From Lysinibacillus sp. BPa_S21 (GTDB lineage: Bacteria; Bacillota; Bacilli; Bacillales_A; Planococcaceae), in the NCBI RefSeq assembly GCF_023337795.1, contig NZ_JALIRS010000008.1:62001-126000 (forward strand): 64,000 bases of DNA. Reading direction: 5' to 3'. Positions 32,695 through 41,427 of the stretch are shown one piece after another; the stretch's first letter is position 1; each line of letters starts with the position of its first letter. The translations under genes and the position numbers were made by a program. Below the pieces are notes generated by a model. It saw only the letters and a program-made list of their open reading frames with translations, was not told the DNA's origin and made no database searches.

Positions 32695-33726
32695 ATGATG
32701 AAGAAAACATTTTTAGCTGGAGCGCTTAGTATTGCATGTTTGACAGGAGGTTTTGGGTTACAAGCAAATGCACAAGAAACTGTAGATGTTGCTAGCTTTA
32801 TCCACCCTAAACAGGCAGTTGCAGCGACTAAACAAGTGCAATCAATGACTTACCAAGATCTTTATAAAACACTAGTAATCGCTAAATTAGCATATGAAGA
32901 TAAAGAAATGTCAGTAGTCGCGACGAAAAATAGTATAACATTAAAGCTTTCGTTACAAGGACTATTGAAAACGAATAAAATGACTGCACAGGAGCAAAAA
33001 GAATTTAAAGAGCTTTTTGGTGAAGTTATTCAAATGAAATTTACTCCATCTGGAAATACATTTAAGGCAGAGGTTTATGCTGAAGGAAAATGGCAAGCTT
33101 TAAGTGATAAAGATTTGAATGCATTTGTAGGATCAATGCAGGAAGATGATTTCAAGTTAAAACCAGGCGGTTACTTCACGGATACTATTGGACATTGGGC
33201 TGAGGGCTATATCCAATTACTGTTCCAAGCAGACATTATAAAGGGTACAACTTCTTCAACATTTAATCCGAATGGACAAGTAACACGTGGACAATTAGCT
33301 TCTATGATTTTCCGTGCTTCTGGGTTAGATGTGAATAAAGATTATGAAGGTCCTGCTACATATAAAGATTTGGCAAAATACCCGGGTGCGAAGGAAGTAG
33401 CGATTTTAGAGGAATATGGCTTAATCGATATTTTTGATGGCGCTAAATTTGAACCATATAAACCTGTTACGCGTGAGGAAATGGCATATGTAACAGCAAG
33501 TTATTTAGAAGCAATGGAATATGATGTAAGTAAGGTTAGCAAAAATAACCCATTTACAGACAAAAACAAAATGCGTAAGGAAACGGTTGAAGCAATCGGA
33601 TTATTAAAGCAATTAGGTGTTGTTGATGGAACAAACGGTCAATTTAATCCAAAAGGTAACCTTACACGTGCACAATTCTCTAAAATCCTAACACTAACAT
33701 TAATGTTAGTTGGTGACGACGAATAA
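32695..33726 (+). CDS. S-layer homology (SLH) domain protein
   Basis: This is a 343-residue secreted protein anchored to secondary cell-wall polymer. A signal peptide (MKKTFLAGALSIACLTGGFG, cleavage after ANA) is followed by about 120 residues of unassigned domain, including a region with KLSLQGLLKTNKMTAQEQKE. Three SLH modules follow: FTDTIGHWAEGYIQLLFQAD, then YKDLAKYPGAKEVAILEEYG, then FTDKNKMRKETVEAIGLLKQ, each with an ITRGQ/VTREE/LTRAQ-like end. Unlike many surface proteins the SLH modules are C-terminal. AAAGGGG precedes the ATG at 32695; ATG 32698 is also possible. Confidence 0.9.
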   Translation: MMKKTFLAGALSIACLTGGFGLQANAQETVDVASFIHPKQAVAATKQVQSMTYQDLYKTLVIAKLAYEDKEMSVVATKNSITLKLSLQGLLKTNKMTAQEQKEFKELFGEVIQMKFTPSGNTFKAEVYAEGKWQALSDKDLNAFVGSMQEDDFKLKPGGYFTDTIGHWAEGYIQLLFQADIIKGTTSSTFNPNGQVTRGQLASMIFRASGLDVNKDYEGPATYKDLAKYPGAKEVAILEEYGLIDIFDGAKFEPYKPVTREEMAYVTASYLEAMEYDVSKVSKNNPFTDKNKMRKETVEAIGLLKQLGVVDGTNGQFNPKGNLTRAQFSKILTLTLMLVGDDE

Positions 33727-33727
33727 T

Positions 33728-33771
33728 AAAAAAGAAGCAATCCACAATATTGGGTGGATTGCTTTTTTATT
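33728..33771. terminator. Bidirectional terminator between SLH and ZIP genes
   Basis: AAGCAATCCAC pairs perfectly with GTGGATTGCTT, flanked by A- and T-runs on both sides. It serves the convergent SLH and ZIP genes. Confidence 0.85.
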
Positions 33772-34468
33772 CGACCAGCATATGAAATACGTGGCTTAAT
33801 AAATATCCTAATAAAACGTATGCTATAAGGGATTTCAGCGTAACTGAACGAATATGATGCAAAATAAATTCCGAAATACTGGCGGTTGCGATTAACCCAA
33901 TTGATACGCCCATTAGTACTCCCTGTGCTTTATCAGATAACTCCCAATATTGGCCGATCTGTATAAAAGTACTAAAGAAAATCGAAAATGCTATAAAATA
34001 AATAAAGAGTCTCCAAAGCCTTTCTCCTTGTGATAGTAATGCTGTTGAAAGTGCAAAACCTTCTGGTAGATGATGTAGAATAATAGAAGCTGTTAGCGTA
34101 ATACTTAATGCGGCATTCCCTAATAACTGTCCGATCGTAAGACTCATTGGAATAGTGTGGATAATGATAGCGATTGCTAGTAGTGATACTGAGGGATTTT
34201 GAGTATGGGAAGTGTGAAATAAACTATTAAGTACTTCAAACATTAAATAGCCCAACAAAATGCCAAGTAAAAGGCCGAGTGATTGGTATAGTTGGAAAGA
34301 AGAAGGAATAACGTCTACTACAAGTAAGCCAACTAAAAATCCCCCACATAGTAATGATAATCCATGGGTTGTATGTTGGAATAGCCTAGAGAATATCCAA
34401 GCTAGAGCTCCTCCTATGCTAGCGCTAAAAAAAAGAAAACCACCAAGTATCATTGCACTCAACTGCAA
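33767..34468 (-). CDS. ZIP-family metal transporter
   Basis: This is a 233-residue membrane protein of the ZIP family, importing Zn or similar divalent metals. About eight helices are predicted. The metal-site helices read IIIHTIPMSLTIGQLLGN (helix 4) and IILHHLPEGFALSTALLS (helix 5, HHLPEG signature). A dispersed palindrome, ATGCCGAGGCAT, lies about 25 bases upstream of the start. No Zur box could be confirmed. Metal specificity is not readable. Confidence 0.88.
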   Translation of the reverse strand: MQLSAMILGGFLFFSASIGGALAWIFSRLFQHTTHGLSLLCGGFLVGLLVVDVIPSSFQLYQSLGLLLGILLGYLMFEVLNSLFHTSHTQNPSVSLLAIAIIIHTIPMSLTIGQLLGNAALSITLTASIILHHLPEGFALSTALLSQGERLWRLFIYFIAFSIFFSTFIQIGQYWELSDKAQGVLMGVSIGLIATASISEFILHHIRSVTLKSLIAYVLLGYLLSHVFHMLVE

Positions 34469-34490
34469 AATTCCTCCACCCTATATATTC

Positions 34491-34512
34491 TTTATGCCGA
34501 GGCATAATTGAT
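34491..34512. repeat. Dispersed palindrome, copy 1
   Basis: TTTATGCCGAGGCATAATTGAT is a partial copy of the 22-base palindrome CAATTATGCC-GA-GGCATAATTG, 23 bases upstream of the ZIP start. Other copies are at 51751 and 53331. Confidence 0.75.
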
Positions 34513-34670
34513 AAAATATATGCTAAGTAGAAACGAATATGATAATGGGAGGTTATAGAATAAGGTTCAAGTTATGAATGACTAAAAAATAAAAAGACTA
34601 TTTTATCGATCAATCTATTTTTAAGGGGTTTATTAGCGAAATTAATCGAGCAGGAATAGAAAAGGTATGT

Positions 34671-34710
34671 AAAAAATCCCCTGCGTCAATGCAATGACGC
34701 GGGGATTTTG
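34671..34710 (-). terminator. Terminator of the NUMOD4 gene
   Basis: AAAATCCCCTGCGTCA pairs with TGACGCGGGGATTTT with one bulge, with A/T runs on both sides. It lies 10 bases after the minus-strand stop. Confidence 0.8.
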
Positions 34711-34719
34711 TGACACCTA

Positions 34720-35400
34720 CTAAAAGTGTATTCCTGGTTTATCAGTTAGTTTGCAGCCTGTACCATATTTCGCTTTTAAGGCACCTTTAAAATTTGTTTG
34801 TTCAAGCTCTGGGTACGCTTGCTTCCAAAGTTCAAATACATTGTGACTTGATACAGTACCTTCTTTTGTTAGTCGAACAATATGGAAACCATATTCATCG
34901 TTGCATCGAGCTAATGGACGATTTTCGCGCACTGTAATGATTCGACCGCTCGCTGTTACATCATATAAGCCTTCGTAACCTGAAATGGCACGTCTTTCTT
35001 CATCAAAGTCAGCTGTTTTTTCTACTTTTTCTTTTTTGGCTTCTTTGACTGCCTTTTTTTCTACAGGCTTTGCAGCTTCTTTCACTTCATGTTTCTCTAC
35101 AGGTTGAGCTACTTCTTTGACTTCATCTTTTACAACAGATTTAGCCTCTTCTTTATTTTGAGTAGAAAGCTGCTCCACAATGACGAAATCTTTATTAGAA
35201 GCTTTGTCGCTCATTGTCGCCATCACGTTCATAATAGAACCTACATAACGCACTGGTTTATCTTTGTCTTCTTCAAATACAAAAATATTATAATCGGTTT
35301 TATTCATCTTTTTCATAATGATATTTCCTGTTTTAGTAGTAAAACCGATAAATTTGTTCTTTTTAAGTGCTTGTACTGCTTGTTGCTTTGTTAAAATCAT
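34720..35400 (-). CDS. NUMOD4-domain protein with KEVA-rich linker
   Basis: This 226-residue protein has three parts. Residues 1-80 form an unassigned domain (MILTKQQAVQALKKNKFIGF, then DYNIFVFEEDKDKPVRYVGS). Residues 85-135 form a repetitive Lys/Glu/Val/Ala linker with three copies of a KEVAQPVEK-like unit. From about 140 there is a NUMOD4-like module (AISGYEGLYDVTASGRIITV) and a short basic tail. NUMOD4 usually accompanies HNH homing endonucleases as a DNA-binding element, but no HNH nuclease domain follows. It is a stand-alone gene with its own terminator; function unknown. Confidence 0.7.
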   Translation of the reverse strand: MILTKQQAVQALKKNKFIGFTTKTGNIIMKKMNKTDYNIFVFEEDKDKPVRYVGSIMNVMATMSDKASNKDFVIVEQLSTQNKEEAKSVVKDEVKEVAQPVEKHEVKEAAKPVEKKAVKEAKKEKVEKTADFDEERRAISGYEGLYDVTASGRIITVRENRPLARCNDEYGFHIVRLTKEGTVSSHNVFELWKQAYPELEQTNFKGALKAKYGTGCKLTDKPGIHF

Positions 35401-35586
35401 TTTTAAATCTCCTAAAGAATTGTTTTTTCTATTTTACCATAAAATCAGTTTTCCTGTTTTCTTTACTATTGGATGTTGCATTAGTGCCTTGCAAAACGAT
35501 TAGGTAGGTACTAGAATTGGTCGGGTAATCAAGAAAAGTGATCAGGTAGAGCGCAGAATTGCATATAATGAAAAGGAGGATTTCAT

Positions 35587-36030
35587 ATGGTTCAACATCT
35601 ATTTAATATGAATTTACAATGGTCGGAGGGGAGAAATGGGACGGGCACTATTGCTGCAGACAATCTACATACGAAAATTTCTATTCCGAAAGAAATGAAT
35701 GGACCAGGGATTGGGACGAATCCTGATGAAATGTTGCTTGGAGCGGCAGCAACGTGCTATTTAATTACACTGGCTGCGTTACTTGAAAATTCAAAGATTA
35801 CTGTGTTGGATTTGTCTATGCAAGCTGAAGGTTTTGTGGATGTCACGAACGGTGTTTTTACGTATGAGAAAATCATACATAAGCCAAGGATTGTTGTACA
35901 AAATGCAACTGAGCAAGAACAAAAGAGAATTCATCGATTAGCAGAGAAAGCAGAGCAAACATGTATGATTAGTAAGGCGTTAAAAGGAAATGTTGAAATT
36001 ACATGCGAGGCACAGATTATACAAGGGTGA
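35587..36030 (+). CDS. OsmC-family peroxiredoxin-like protein
   Basis: This 147-residue protein belongs to the OsmC/Ohr superfamily, small dimeric thiol peroxidases. The two reactive cysteines are visible in LLGAAATCYLITLAALLE (near residue 57) and AEKAEQTCMISKALKGNVEI (near residue 127). Other typical segments are ISIPKEMNGPGIGTNPDEML and FTYEKIIHKPRIVV. AAAAGGAGG precedes the ATG. The SACOL1771-like subfamily name fits but is from memory. It stands alone. Confidence 0.88.
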   Translation: MVQHLFNMNLQWSEGRNGTGTIAADNLHTKISIPKEMNGPGIGTNPDEMLLGAAATCYLITLAALLENSKITVLDLSMQAEGFVDVTNGVFTYEKIIHKPRIVVQNATEQEQKRIHRLAEKAEQTCMISKALKGNVEITCEAQIIQG

Positions 36031-36185
36031 ATATACATGAATGAATGTTAGGGGTTATTCAAAAATAATTTTGAAATAACTCCTTTTTTCATTTTATTAT
36101 CAAATTGCTTGTTCAAAAGTAGTTCTATAAATATCCAAAATGAATATATAAAGTTAAGTGCTAAAAAAATGCAAAGGATGATGAA

Positions 36186-36821
36186 TTGCACGGGCAGTCA
36201 GCTCAGGCTATTAATTTTTATAGTCAGTACGGAAAGCGAATTTTTGATATTGCGGGGGCACTCCTATTACTTTTCATAACCATTCCTCTCATGTTAGTAG
36301 TATTCCTCATTCTACTTGTGAAAACAGGCCGCCCTGTTTTTTTTAAACAAATCCGTACCGGACAGAATCATCAGCGCTTTGTTATTTGGAAGCTGCGGAC
36401 AATGACCATTCAGGCAATTCCAGTCAAAATGCCTACTATGTGTGCGGACGGAATCCCGGATGATTATTTTTTTAAAACTGAACAGGATGCGCGAATCACG
36501 AAGGTTGGGGCAATTCTTCGGAAGTTAAGTATTGATGAAATTCCACAGCTCATTAATGTTTTAAAAGGAGATATGAGTATGGTTGGACCACGACCAGAAG
36601 TTCCGACCATCACAAATGCCTATAACCCGATACAGGCACGACGTTTAGAAGTAAAGCCAGGTATAACAGGGCTTGCTCAAATTAACGGCCGCTCTACTAT
36701 TTCTCACGGACAAAAAATTTTATATGACCTAGAATACGTTGATCATCATTCTTTTTGGATGGATTTTAAAATTATCATCAAAACACTTTACGTAGTTTTA
36801 GCGAGAACAGGTGCTTATTAA
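36186..36821 (+). CDS. Polyprenyl-phosphate sugar-1-phosphate transferase (initiating EPS enzyme)
   Basis: This 211-residue bacterial sugar transferase starts exopolysaccharide repeat-unit assembly on undecaprenyl phosphate. One N-terminal helix ([20 protein letters not shown]) leads into the catalytic domain with [46 protein letters not shown] and MVGPRPEVP, ending with [17 protein letters not shown]. All signature residues of the WcaJ/CpsE-type core are present. The start is TTG 36186 behind AAAGGATGATGA. It heads a locus with a decayed GT4, two acyl/aminoacyl-transferase-like proteins and a deacetylase. Confidence 0.92.
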   Translation: MHGQSAQAINFYSQYGKRIFDIAGALLLLFITIPLMLVVFLILLVKTGRPVFFKQIRTGQNHQRFVIWKLRTMTIQAIPVKMPTMCADGIPDDYFFKTEQDARITKVGAILRKLSIDEIPQLINVLKGDMSMVGPRPEVPTITNAYNPIQARRLEVKPGITGLAQINGRSTISHGQKILYDLEYVDHHSFWMDFKIIIKTLYVVLARTGAY

Positions 36822-36823
36822 AA

Positions 36824-37481
36824 ATGAAGGAGTGTTTACTTCTGAAGATCGTTCAACTTATTTTACGTATGGATAAGATTGGAAAAGCTCAAAAGCAGCG
36901 ATCAAGCTAAAAAAGGATTTACAAACCTTTTTGCAAGAAAGAGCAATATTTAAAAAATACAGCTAGATATTATTGCGGCACATTCATCGCAGGCGGGCGC
37001 CAATGGTCGTGTAGTCGGTAGGCTTTTGCGCATAAAAAAGGTGATGTATGTTCAACAGCGAAAATTATTACGGTATCTGAAAAAATTGCTCCGGCTCATA
37101 AAATGCTGACGATTCATAATGAAATCGACTAAGAAGCGAGAAGCACCTATGAAAAAGAATGAGGAGCATCCATTAATCGTCATGGTTGCTCGTTTTGAAG
37201 TGCCAAAAAGACAGGATTTATTGCTCGAGACATTAGCAGAGTTTTTTTATACCCCTTGGCGTCTCCAATTCATAGATGACGGCTCGCTCCGTCCTAGATT
37301 AGAAAAATTCATTACCGACAAAGGCTTAATGGAGCGTGTCTCATTTTTAGTCAATCAATTAGATGTCACATCTTTACAAGGGTACCTAGTGAACGTCGCT
37401 TTTTACGTTTCTACCAATGTTTCGGAAAATGCTATTTGTCTCGAACAAGCTGTATTAAAGTCGGCTAAGAAAGGTGATTAG
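36824..37481 (+). pseudogene. Decayed GT4-family glycosyltransferase
   Basis: Pieces in different frames line up with a GT4 enzyme. The N-terminus is KIVQLILRMDKIGKAQ at 36840. Next come QLDIIAAHSSQAGANGRVVG and RLLRIKK near 36961-37040, then KIITVSEKIAPAHKMLTIHN near 37062-37120. The open frame 37119-37481 holds the GT-B C-terminal pieces LIVMVARFEVPKRQDLLLET and WRLQFIDDGSLRPRLEKFIT. Several frameshifts and gaps separate them, and a full GT4 needs about 370 codons. The locus has therefore lost at least one glycosyltransferase. Confidence 0.8.
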
Positions 37482-37482
37482 T

Positions 37483-39153
37483 TTGCAATTAATTCGCATT
37501 CGAACTGATGTTGAGCTTATGTGGTACAAGGATATTTGGGATGAAATTTTAGCAACGGAGGACAATGATAATCCATTTATAGAATTTGCTTGGTTTTATA
37601 ACTGGTGGCAAATTGTTGGGCGAAGAGAGCGTGTTGAGCTCTATGCCGTTGAAGAAAATGGTGCGATCATTGCCTTTTTCCCCTTCTTAGTTCGACTTCG
37701 ATGGGGAGTGCGGATTTATGCTTTTGTTGGTGAAAATATGGCGAATTATTCAGGTATCGTAGCGAAAAAAGAATGGCTGTTGCCCGCTACGTCCTTTGTA
37801 TTTGATCAGCTCATTGAAAAGTATAAACATCTACTATTCTCATTTCATGGATTATTGGAAAGTAAAGACTCTACAAAGGTACTGGAACAATATTTTATTG
37901 AAAGGCAATTACGCCCTCGTATTTTTCGTGTGGTGACGCCGTATCTTGCTTTTCACGAAGTAGATTTTTCTAATTATTTAAATCAACGTAGAAAAATGCA
38001 TGGTATGGATAGAAGAGAACAGAAGCTACGTAGATTAGGATCATTAAAGAGAAAAATCCCTTCGCGAAACGAGCTTTGGCAAATGTTTCGATTATTTGAT
38101 CGACGATGGGCAAAAAAAATAGCAAGTGATTTTACAAAAGGGAAGAAAAAGGATTTTTTCGAACGGTTAGCGTTTCTAAAAGGGGAGGCATTACAAGTCG
38201 AGGTAGACGCACTTGTGTTTGAAGACCAGTGGATTGCCTTCACCTACGGAATTTGCTGTCGTGGACGGTATGTAACTTACGCACTAGCACATGAGCCGAC
38301 ATTTAATCTATTTGAGCCTGGTAGATTAGTGAATCAGGAAACGATTAAGCGAACCCATTCTGAAAACTATCACTTGTTTGATATGAGTATTGGCTACGAG
38401 CCGTATAAATTCGATTGGCGCTCAAATATTGATTTTACAAGGCGTATGCTTGTAAGCAATGGGACGAAACGAGCAAAGCTATTAGCGTACAGTTTTACGC
38501 TAAAGGAACGACTCAAGGAATTTTTAAAAGGCAATCATCGTGTCATGGAATGGAAACTCAATAGGCTTGGTCAATTACGTTACTTAGTAAAGTATGGGAA
38601 AGTAAAAGATTGGCTAGAATATGGACAACTGTTCGTAGAAAAATTTATTCGTTTTAAGCAAGTGGATTTGTATGAATTATCCCCATCAGATAGTGTTGTA
38701 CCGCATAGACCTGTAGGCGTTTTGTTTGAGGAGTTGTCGATACAGGAGGCGATGCAACTCGATGATGAAGAAATTATTTCTCTATTTTACAAGGGATACA
38801 CCATTTATAAAGATTCTTTTGCAGACACGAATAAGCCTGCGTTTGCGTTGCATGCAATGAACTGGCGTGTAGATGCATTGCAAATTGTTGAAGCATTGCC
38901 AAAGCAGACATATTTTTTAACCTATGATGTTTATAAAAATATCGATATTATCACAGCCTTTTTTCAAAAAATGAAACCTGCACAAACACTATGGGTTACT
39001 GCAAGTTTGTGGCAATGGCGAAAGCGTAAACAATTATTGCGGCTAGGCTATAAACGTATTTCTCGAATGAAGCATTTTAAATGTGCTCGCTATGAGCGAA
39101 ATCATGCAGAAAAATACACAGAGAGTGGGGGCGATGTTCATTCTGTCCATTAA
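37483..39153 (+). CDS. GNAT/FemAB-like (CelD/BcsL-type) protein, EPS locus
   Basis: This 556-residue soluble protein is built from an N-terminal CelD/BcsL-like acetyltransferase region and a C-terminal half without clear family. The first part includes NPFIEFAWFYNWWQIVGRRE, VELYAVEENGAIIAFFPFLV and, later, IAFTYGICCRGRYVTYALAH and HLFDMSIGYEPYKFDWRSN, the usual pattern of this fold. Residues 430-545 resemble a second, degenerate GNAT fold (SIQEAMQLDDEEIISLFYKG). The start is probably TTG 37483 after AAAGGTGATTAG. It probably acylates or amino-acylates the polysaccharide or its precursor; the substrate is unknown. Confidence 0.75.
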   Translation: MQLIRIRTDVELMWYKDIWDEILATEDNDNPFIEFAWFYNWWQIVGRRERVELYAVEENGAIIAFFPFLVRLRWGVRIYAFVGENMANYSGIVAKKEWLLPATSFVFDQLIEKYKHLLFSFHGLLESKDSTKVLEQYFIERQLRPRIFRVVTPYLAFHEVDFSNYLNQRRKMHGMDRREQKLRRLGSLKRKIPSRNELWQMFRLFDRRWAKKIASDFTKGKKKDFFERLAFLKGEALQVEVDALVFEDQWIAFTYGICCRGRYVTYALAHEPTFNLFEPGRLVNQETIKRTHSENYHLFDMSIGYEPYKFDWRSNIDFTRRMLVSNGTKRAKLLAYSFTLKERLKEFLKGNHRVMEWKLNRLGQLRYLVKYGKVKDWLEYGQLFVEKFIRFKQVDLYELSPSDSVVPHRPVGVLFEELSIQEAMQLDDEEIISLFYKGYTIYKDSFADTNKPAFALHAMNWRVDALQIVEALPKQTYFLTYDVYKNIDIITAFFQKMKPAQTLWVTASLWQWRKRKQLLRLGYKRISRMKHFKCARYERNHAEKYTESGGDVHSVH

Positions 39154-39880
39154 AAGTAAGCGATGGAATATCGCAATGCAGCATTTTTATTTTGTAGAAA
39201 AGCCAGCCAATGTAAGAAAATCAATGAAGGTTATTGGCTATACTAATTCACTTGTACCGAGTCGTAAGCTTGTGAAAAGTGAGACGGTTCATATTCACCT
39301 TACTGATAGTGAGTCATCCATGTATCTTGCTCTTTCAGAAAGTAATCGAAAAATTCTTCGCCGTGCAGAAAAAGAGTCCTATCAAGTTTTTATTTATAAA
39401 GAGCCATCGGATGGAAATTTACGAGCCTTTCAACAGTTTTATAATAACTTCGCCAAAAGGAAAAAACTCGAGCTAATTAGTAAGTCTCAAATGGAAGCTA
39501 TTACGCTCTTAAAAAATAAAGGGGCGCTATGGTTGTCTGAAATTCGAAGTATTTGTGGACAAACATTGTGCTATAGACTCGATATTGTGTACGCTAAAAA
39601 AGCGATGTCCTATTATGTAGCGACTTGTCATCCACAATCGATGCCAGATCATTTAAAAAGACCAATTCGTTATGCAAATCGGTTCTTACTTTGGCATAAT
39701 ATATTGCATTTAAAGGAGCAAGACTTTGTTTTATATGATATGGGAAAGCTGACAGATGATCAAAATGTTCGTGCATTTAAGCTAGGCTTCGGTGGACAAG
39801 TCGTCGATGTATACTCTGGCTACATTACCCAATCCAAAATACGTGCACTGTTACTGGGCGTGCAAAAATGGAGGAAGTAG
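39134..39880 (+). CDS. FemAB/GNAT-like protein, EPS locus
   Basis: This is a 248-residue protein related to peptidoglycan-interpeptide-like FemAB transferases. The start at 39134 follows GTGGGGGCG; the frame extends upstream to 39083 but without a site. Visible pieces are ALSESNRKILRRAEKESYQV, FQQFYNNFAKRKKLELISKS, LWLSEIRSICGQTLCYRLDI, and AMSYYVATCHPQSMPDHLKR. The gene overlaps the end of the 556-residue gene by about 20 bases and the deacetylase start by 13 bases, so the three are translationally linked. Confidence 0.75.
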   Translation: MFILSIKSKRWNIAMQHFYFVEKPANVRKSMKVIGYTNSLVPSRKLVKSETVHIHLTDSESSMYLALSESNRKILRRAEKESYQVFIYKEPSDGNLRAFQQFYNNFAKRKKLELISKSQMEAITLLKNKGALWLSEIRSICGQTLCYRLDIVYAKKAMSYYVATCHPQSMPDHLKRPIRYANRFLLWHNILHLKEQDFVLYDMGKLTDDQNVRAFKLGFGGQVVDVYSGYITQSKIRALLLGVQKWRK

Positions 39881-40893
39881 TAATTGAAGTAAATCGTGGA
39901 GGTCTTGTCATATCATTGGATTTTGAGCTAAATTGGGGTGTCCACGATGTTTGTAAGTACGGACAATATAATAAAAATTTATATGGCGTTCGTGAAGCAT
40001 TGCCTAAAATACTCGAGTTGTTTGAACAGTATGGCATTCATGCGACTTGGGCAACAGTGGGACTATTGTTTGCAGAGACAAAAGCTGAAATGGCTCATTA
40101 CTTAAGAGGTATTCCCGTAAAATATAAAAACATGCGCTATGCAGCACATACACAACTTGCAAAAGTAGGAGAAAATGAGCAAGAGGATCTTTTACATTTC
40201 GGCAAATCCTTAATTGAGAAGATTAAACGTACGCCACATCAAGAAATAGCAAGTCATACATTTTCACATTTTTATTGTTTAGAAAATGGACAAACTGAAG
40301 CAGATTTTCGGGCAGATCTACATGCTACTGCCATGATTTGCGAAGAAAATATCGGCCTGATGAAATCGATTGTATTTCCGCGTAATCAAGTGAATGAAGC
40401 CTATTTCCCAGCCTGCCAGGAAGTGGGGTTTGTATGCTATCGAGGAAATGAAAATCATCCGCTATACAATCCACAAAAATTTACGAAAAAAAGGCGACTA
40501 TTAGGTGCGAAAAAATGGCTGGATAGCTATGTTAATGTAACAGGAAATCATCTAGTAACGCTAGAAGAAATGCTGCAGGATTCCTTTATTAACATTCGTT
40601 CAAGTGCATTTTTAAGACCTTATTGTAGCCCTTTACGATTTTTGGAAGACTTAAAGATCAAGCGTATTAAAGAAGGTATGCATGCTGCCGCAATGTCTAA
40701 GGCTTTTTATCATTTATGGTGGCATCCTCATAATTTTGGCAAGAACATTGAAAAAAATTTAGCGATGCTTGAGGAGATTTTACAGTATTATCGAGAATTG
40801 CATAATCGATATAGCTTTCAAAGCTATACGATGCAAGAGGTCGCAGAGCTTTGCCAAACTGTATCCCGCAAAAGCGCAATAGGTGAAGACTAA
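39868..40893 (+). CDS. Polysaccharide deacetylase (NodB-like) family protein
   Basis: This 341-residue CE4-like protein probably removes acetyl groups from an exopolysaccharide or modifies it in the cytoplasm; no signal peptide is seen. Motifs are LVISLDFELNWGVHD with the metal/base aspartates (residues 13-27), GIHATWATVGLLF, the metal-binding histidines in QEIASHTFSHFYCLE (H-T-F-S-H, near residue 129), IVFPRNQVN and a late LWWHPHNFG. ATG 39868 overlaps the previous gene; a start a few codons later is possible. A strong terminator follows. Confidence 0.88.
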   Translation: MEEVVIEVNRGGLVISLDFELNWGVHDVCKYGQYNKNLYGVREALPKILELFEQYGIHATWATVGLLFAETKAEMAHYLRGIPVKYKNMRYAAHTQLAKVGENEQEDLLHFGKSLIEKIKRTPHQEIASHTFSHFYCLENGQTEADFRADLHATAMICEENIGLMKSIVFPRNQVNEAYFPACQEVGFVCYRGNENHPLYNPQKFTKKRRLLGAKKWLDSYVNVTGNHLVTLEEMLQDSFINIRSSAFLRPYCSPLRFLEDLKIKRIKEGMHAAAMSKAFYHLWWHPHNFGKNIEKNLAMLEEILQYYRELHNRYSFQSYTMQEVAELCQTVSRKSAIGED

Positions 40894-40916
40894 TGATCAG
40901 CAGGGTGAAAAACCTG

Positions 40917-40962
40917 AAAAAGTAGCAAACTGGAAAAATGGCCTAGTTTGCTACTTTTTGTG
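40917..40962 (+). terminator. Terminator of the first EPS locus
   Basis: AAAAAGTAGCAAACT pairs perfectly with AGTTTGCTACTTTTT across a 14-base loop, 25 bases after the deacetylase stop. Confidence 0.85.
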
Positions 40963-41181
40963 ATTAAAGGGGTAAATGGAGTATGTAGATTTTTTAAGAA
41001 AGTAAGAGGGAAAATACCGAGCTTTGACGAAATTATATGTACTAATGGTACTATGGATGTTGAAAGTAATTATTTAGGTATATTTGTGGGGACAGCAAAG
41101 TGGCATAGGGCAATTGACTTCAATTTGGCTCATCACCAAAATCGGAGATAACAATTTGTTAAAACATTGTCACGCATGGAA

Positions 41182-41384
41182 GTTGATTGGAGTGGAGGCT
41201 GGGCGACACCTTGGGGATTAGCGTTACAGATGGGACCCTGGAGCGAGCAAAGCGAGTGAAGCGGCTCATCGAACGCCCCCAGGAAGCTTTGCTCTGTGCG
41301 AAAGCGAAGCGTCAGCGATTGTTTTATCTGTGCGAAAGCGTAGCGACAGCAACAACAAAGCGCCCAGCCGGAACGGAAATCAAC
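41182..41384. repeat. 203-bp fold-back element, GTTGATTTCCG family
   Basis: The left end GTTGATTGGAGTGGAGGCTGGGCG and the right end, whose reverse complement is GTTGATTTCCGTTCCGGCTG followed by GGCG, form terminal inverted repeats. The interior is GC-rich with repeated GTGCGAAAGCG(A/T)AGCG blocks that can fold. The right half reads, in reverse, like the element at 50817-50912. It has no coding capacity. Similar palindromic elements occur widely in Bacillaceae genomes (from memory). Confidence 0.75.
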
Positions 41385-41427
41385 CCAACGCTAAGTTATA
41401 GAAAATAGCATGAAGGTGGTCGTTAAG

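Larger units (their letters stand above)
40894..41427. other. Repeat-bearing intergenic region
   Basis: This 534-base gap contains the terminator at 40917, about 160 bases with a weak 67-codon frame that has no ribosome site, a GGCTCATCACCAAAAT motif at 41127, and the 203-base fold-back element at 41182-41384. The ribosome site of the next gene (AAGGTGG) closes it. Confidence 0.65.

Noticed and set aside
40948-41408. Frames of 67 and 73 codons between the deacetylase and the ureohydrolase
   Set aside because: One has no start signal and the other lies inside the fold-back element.
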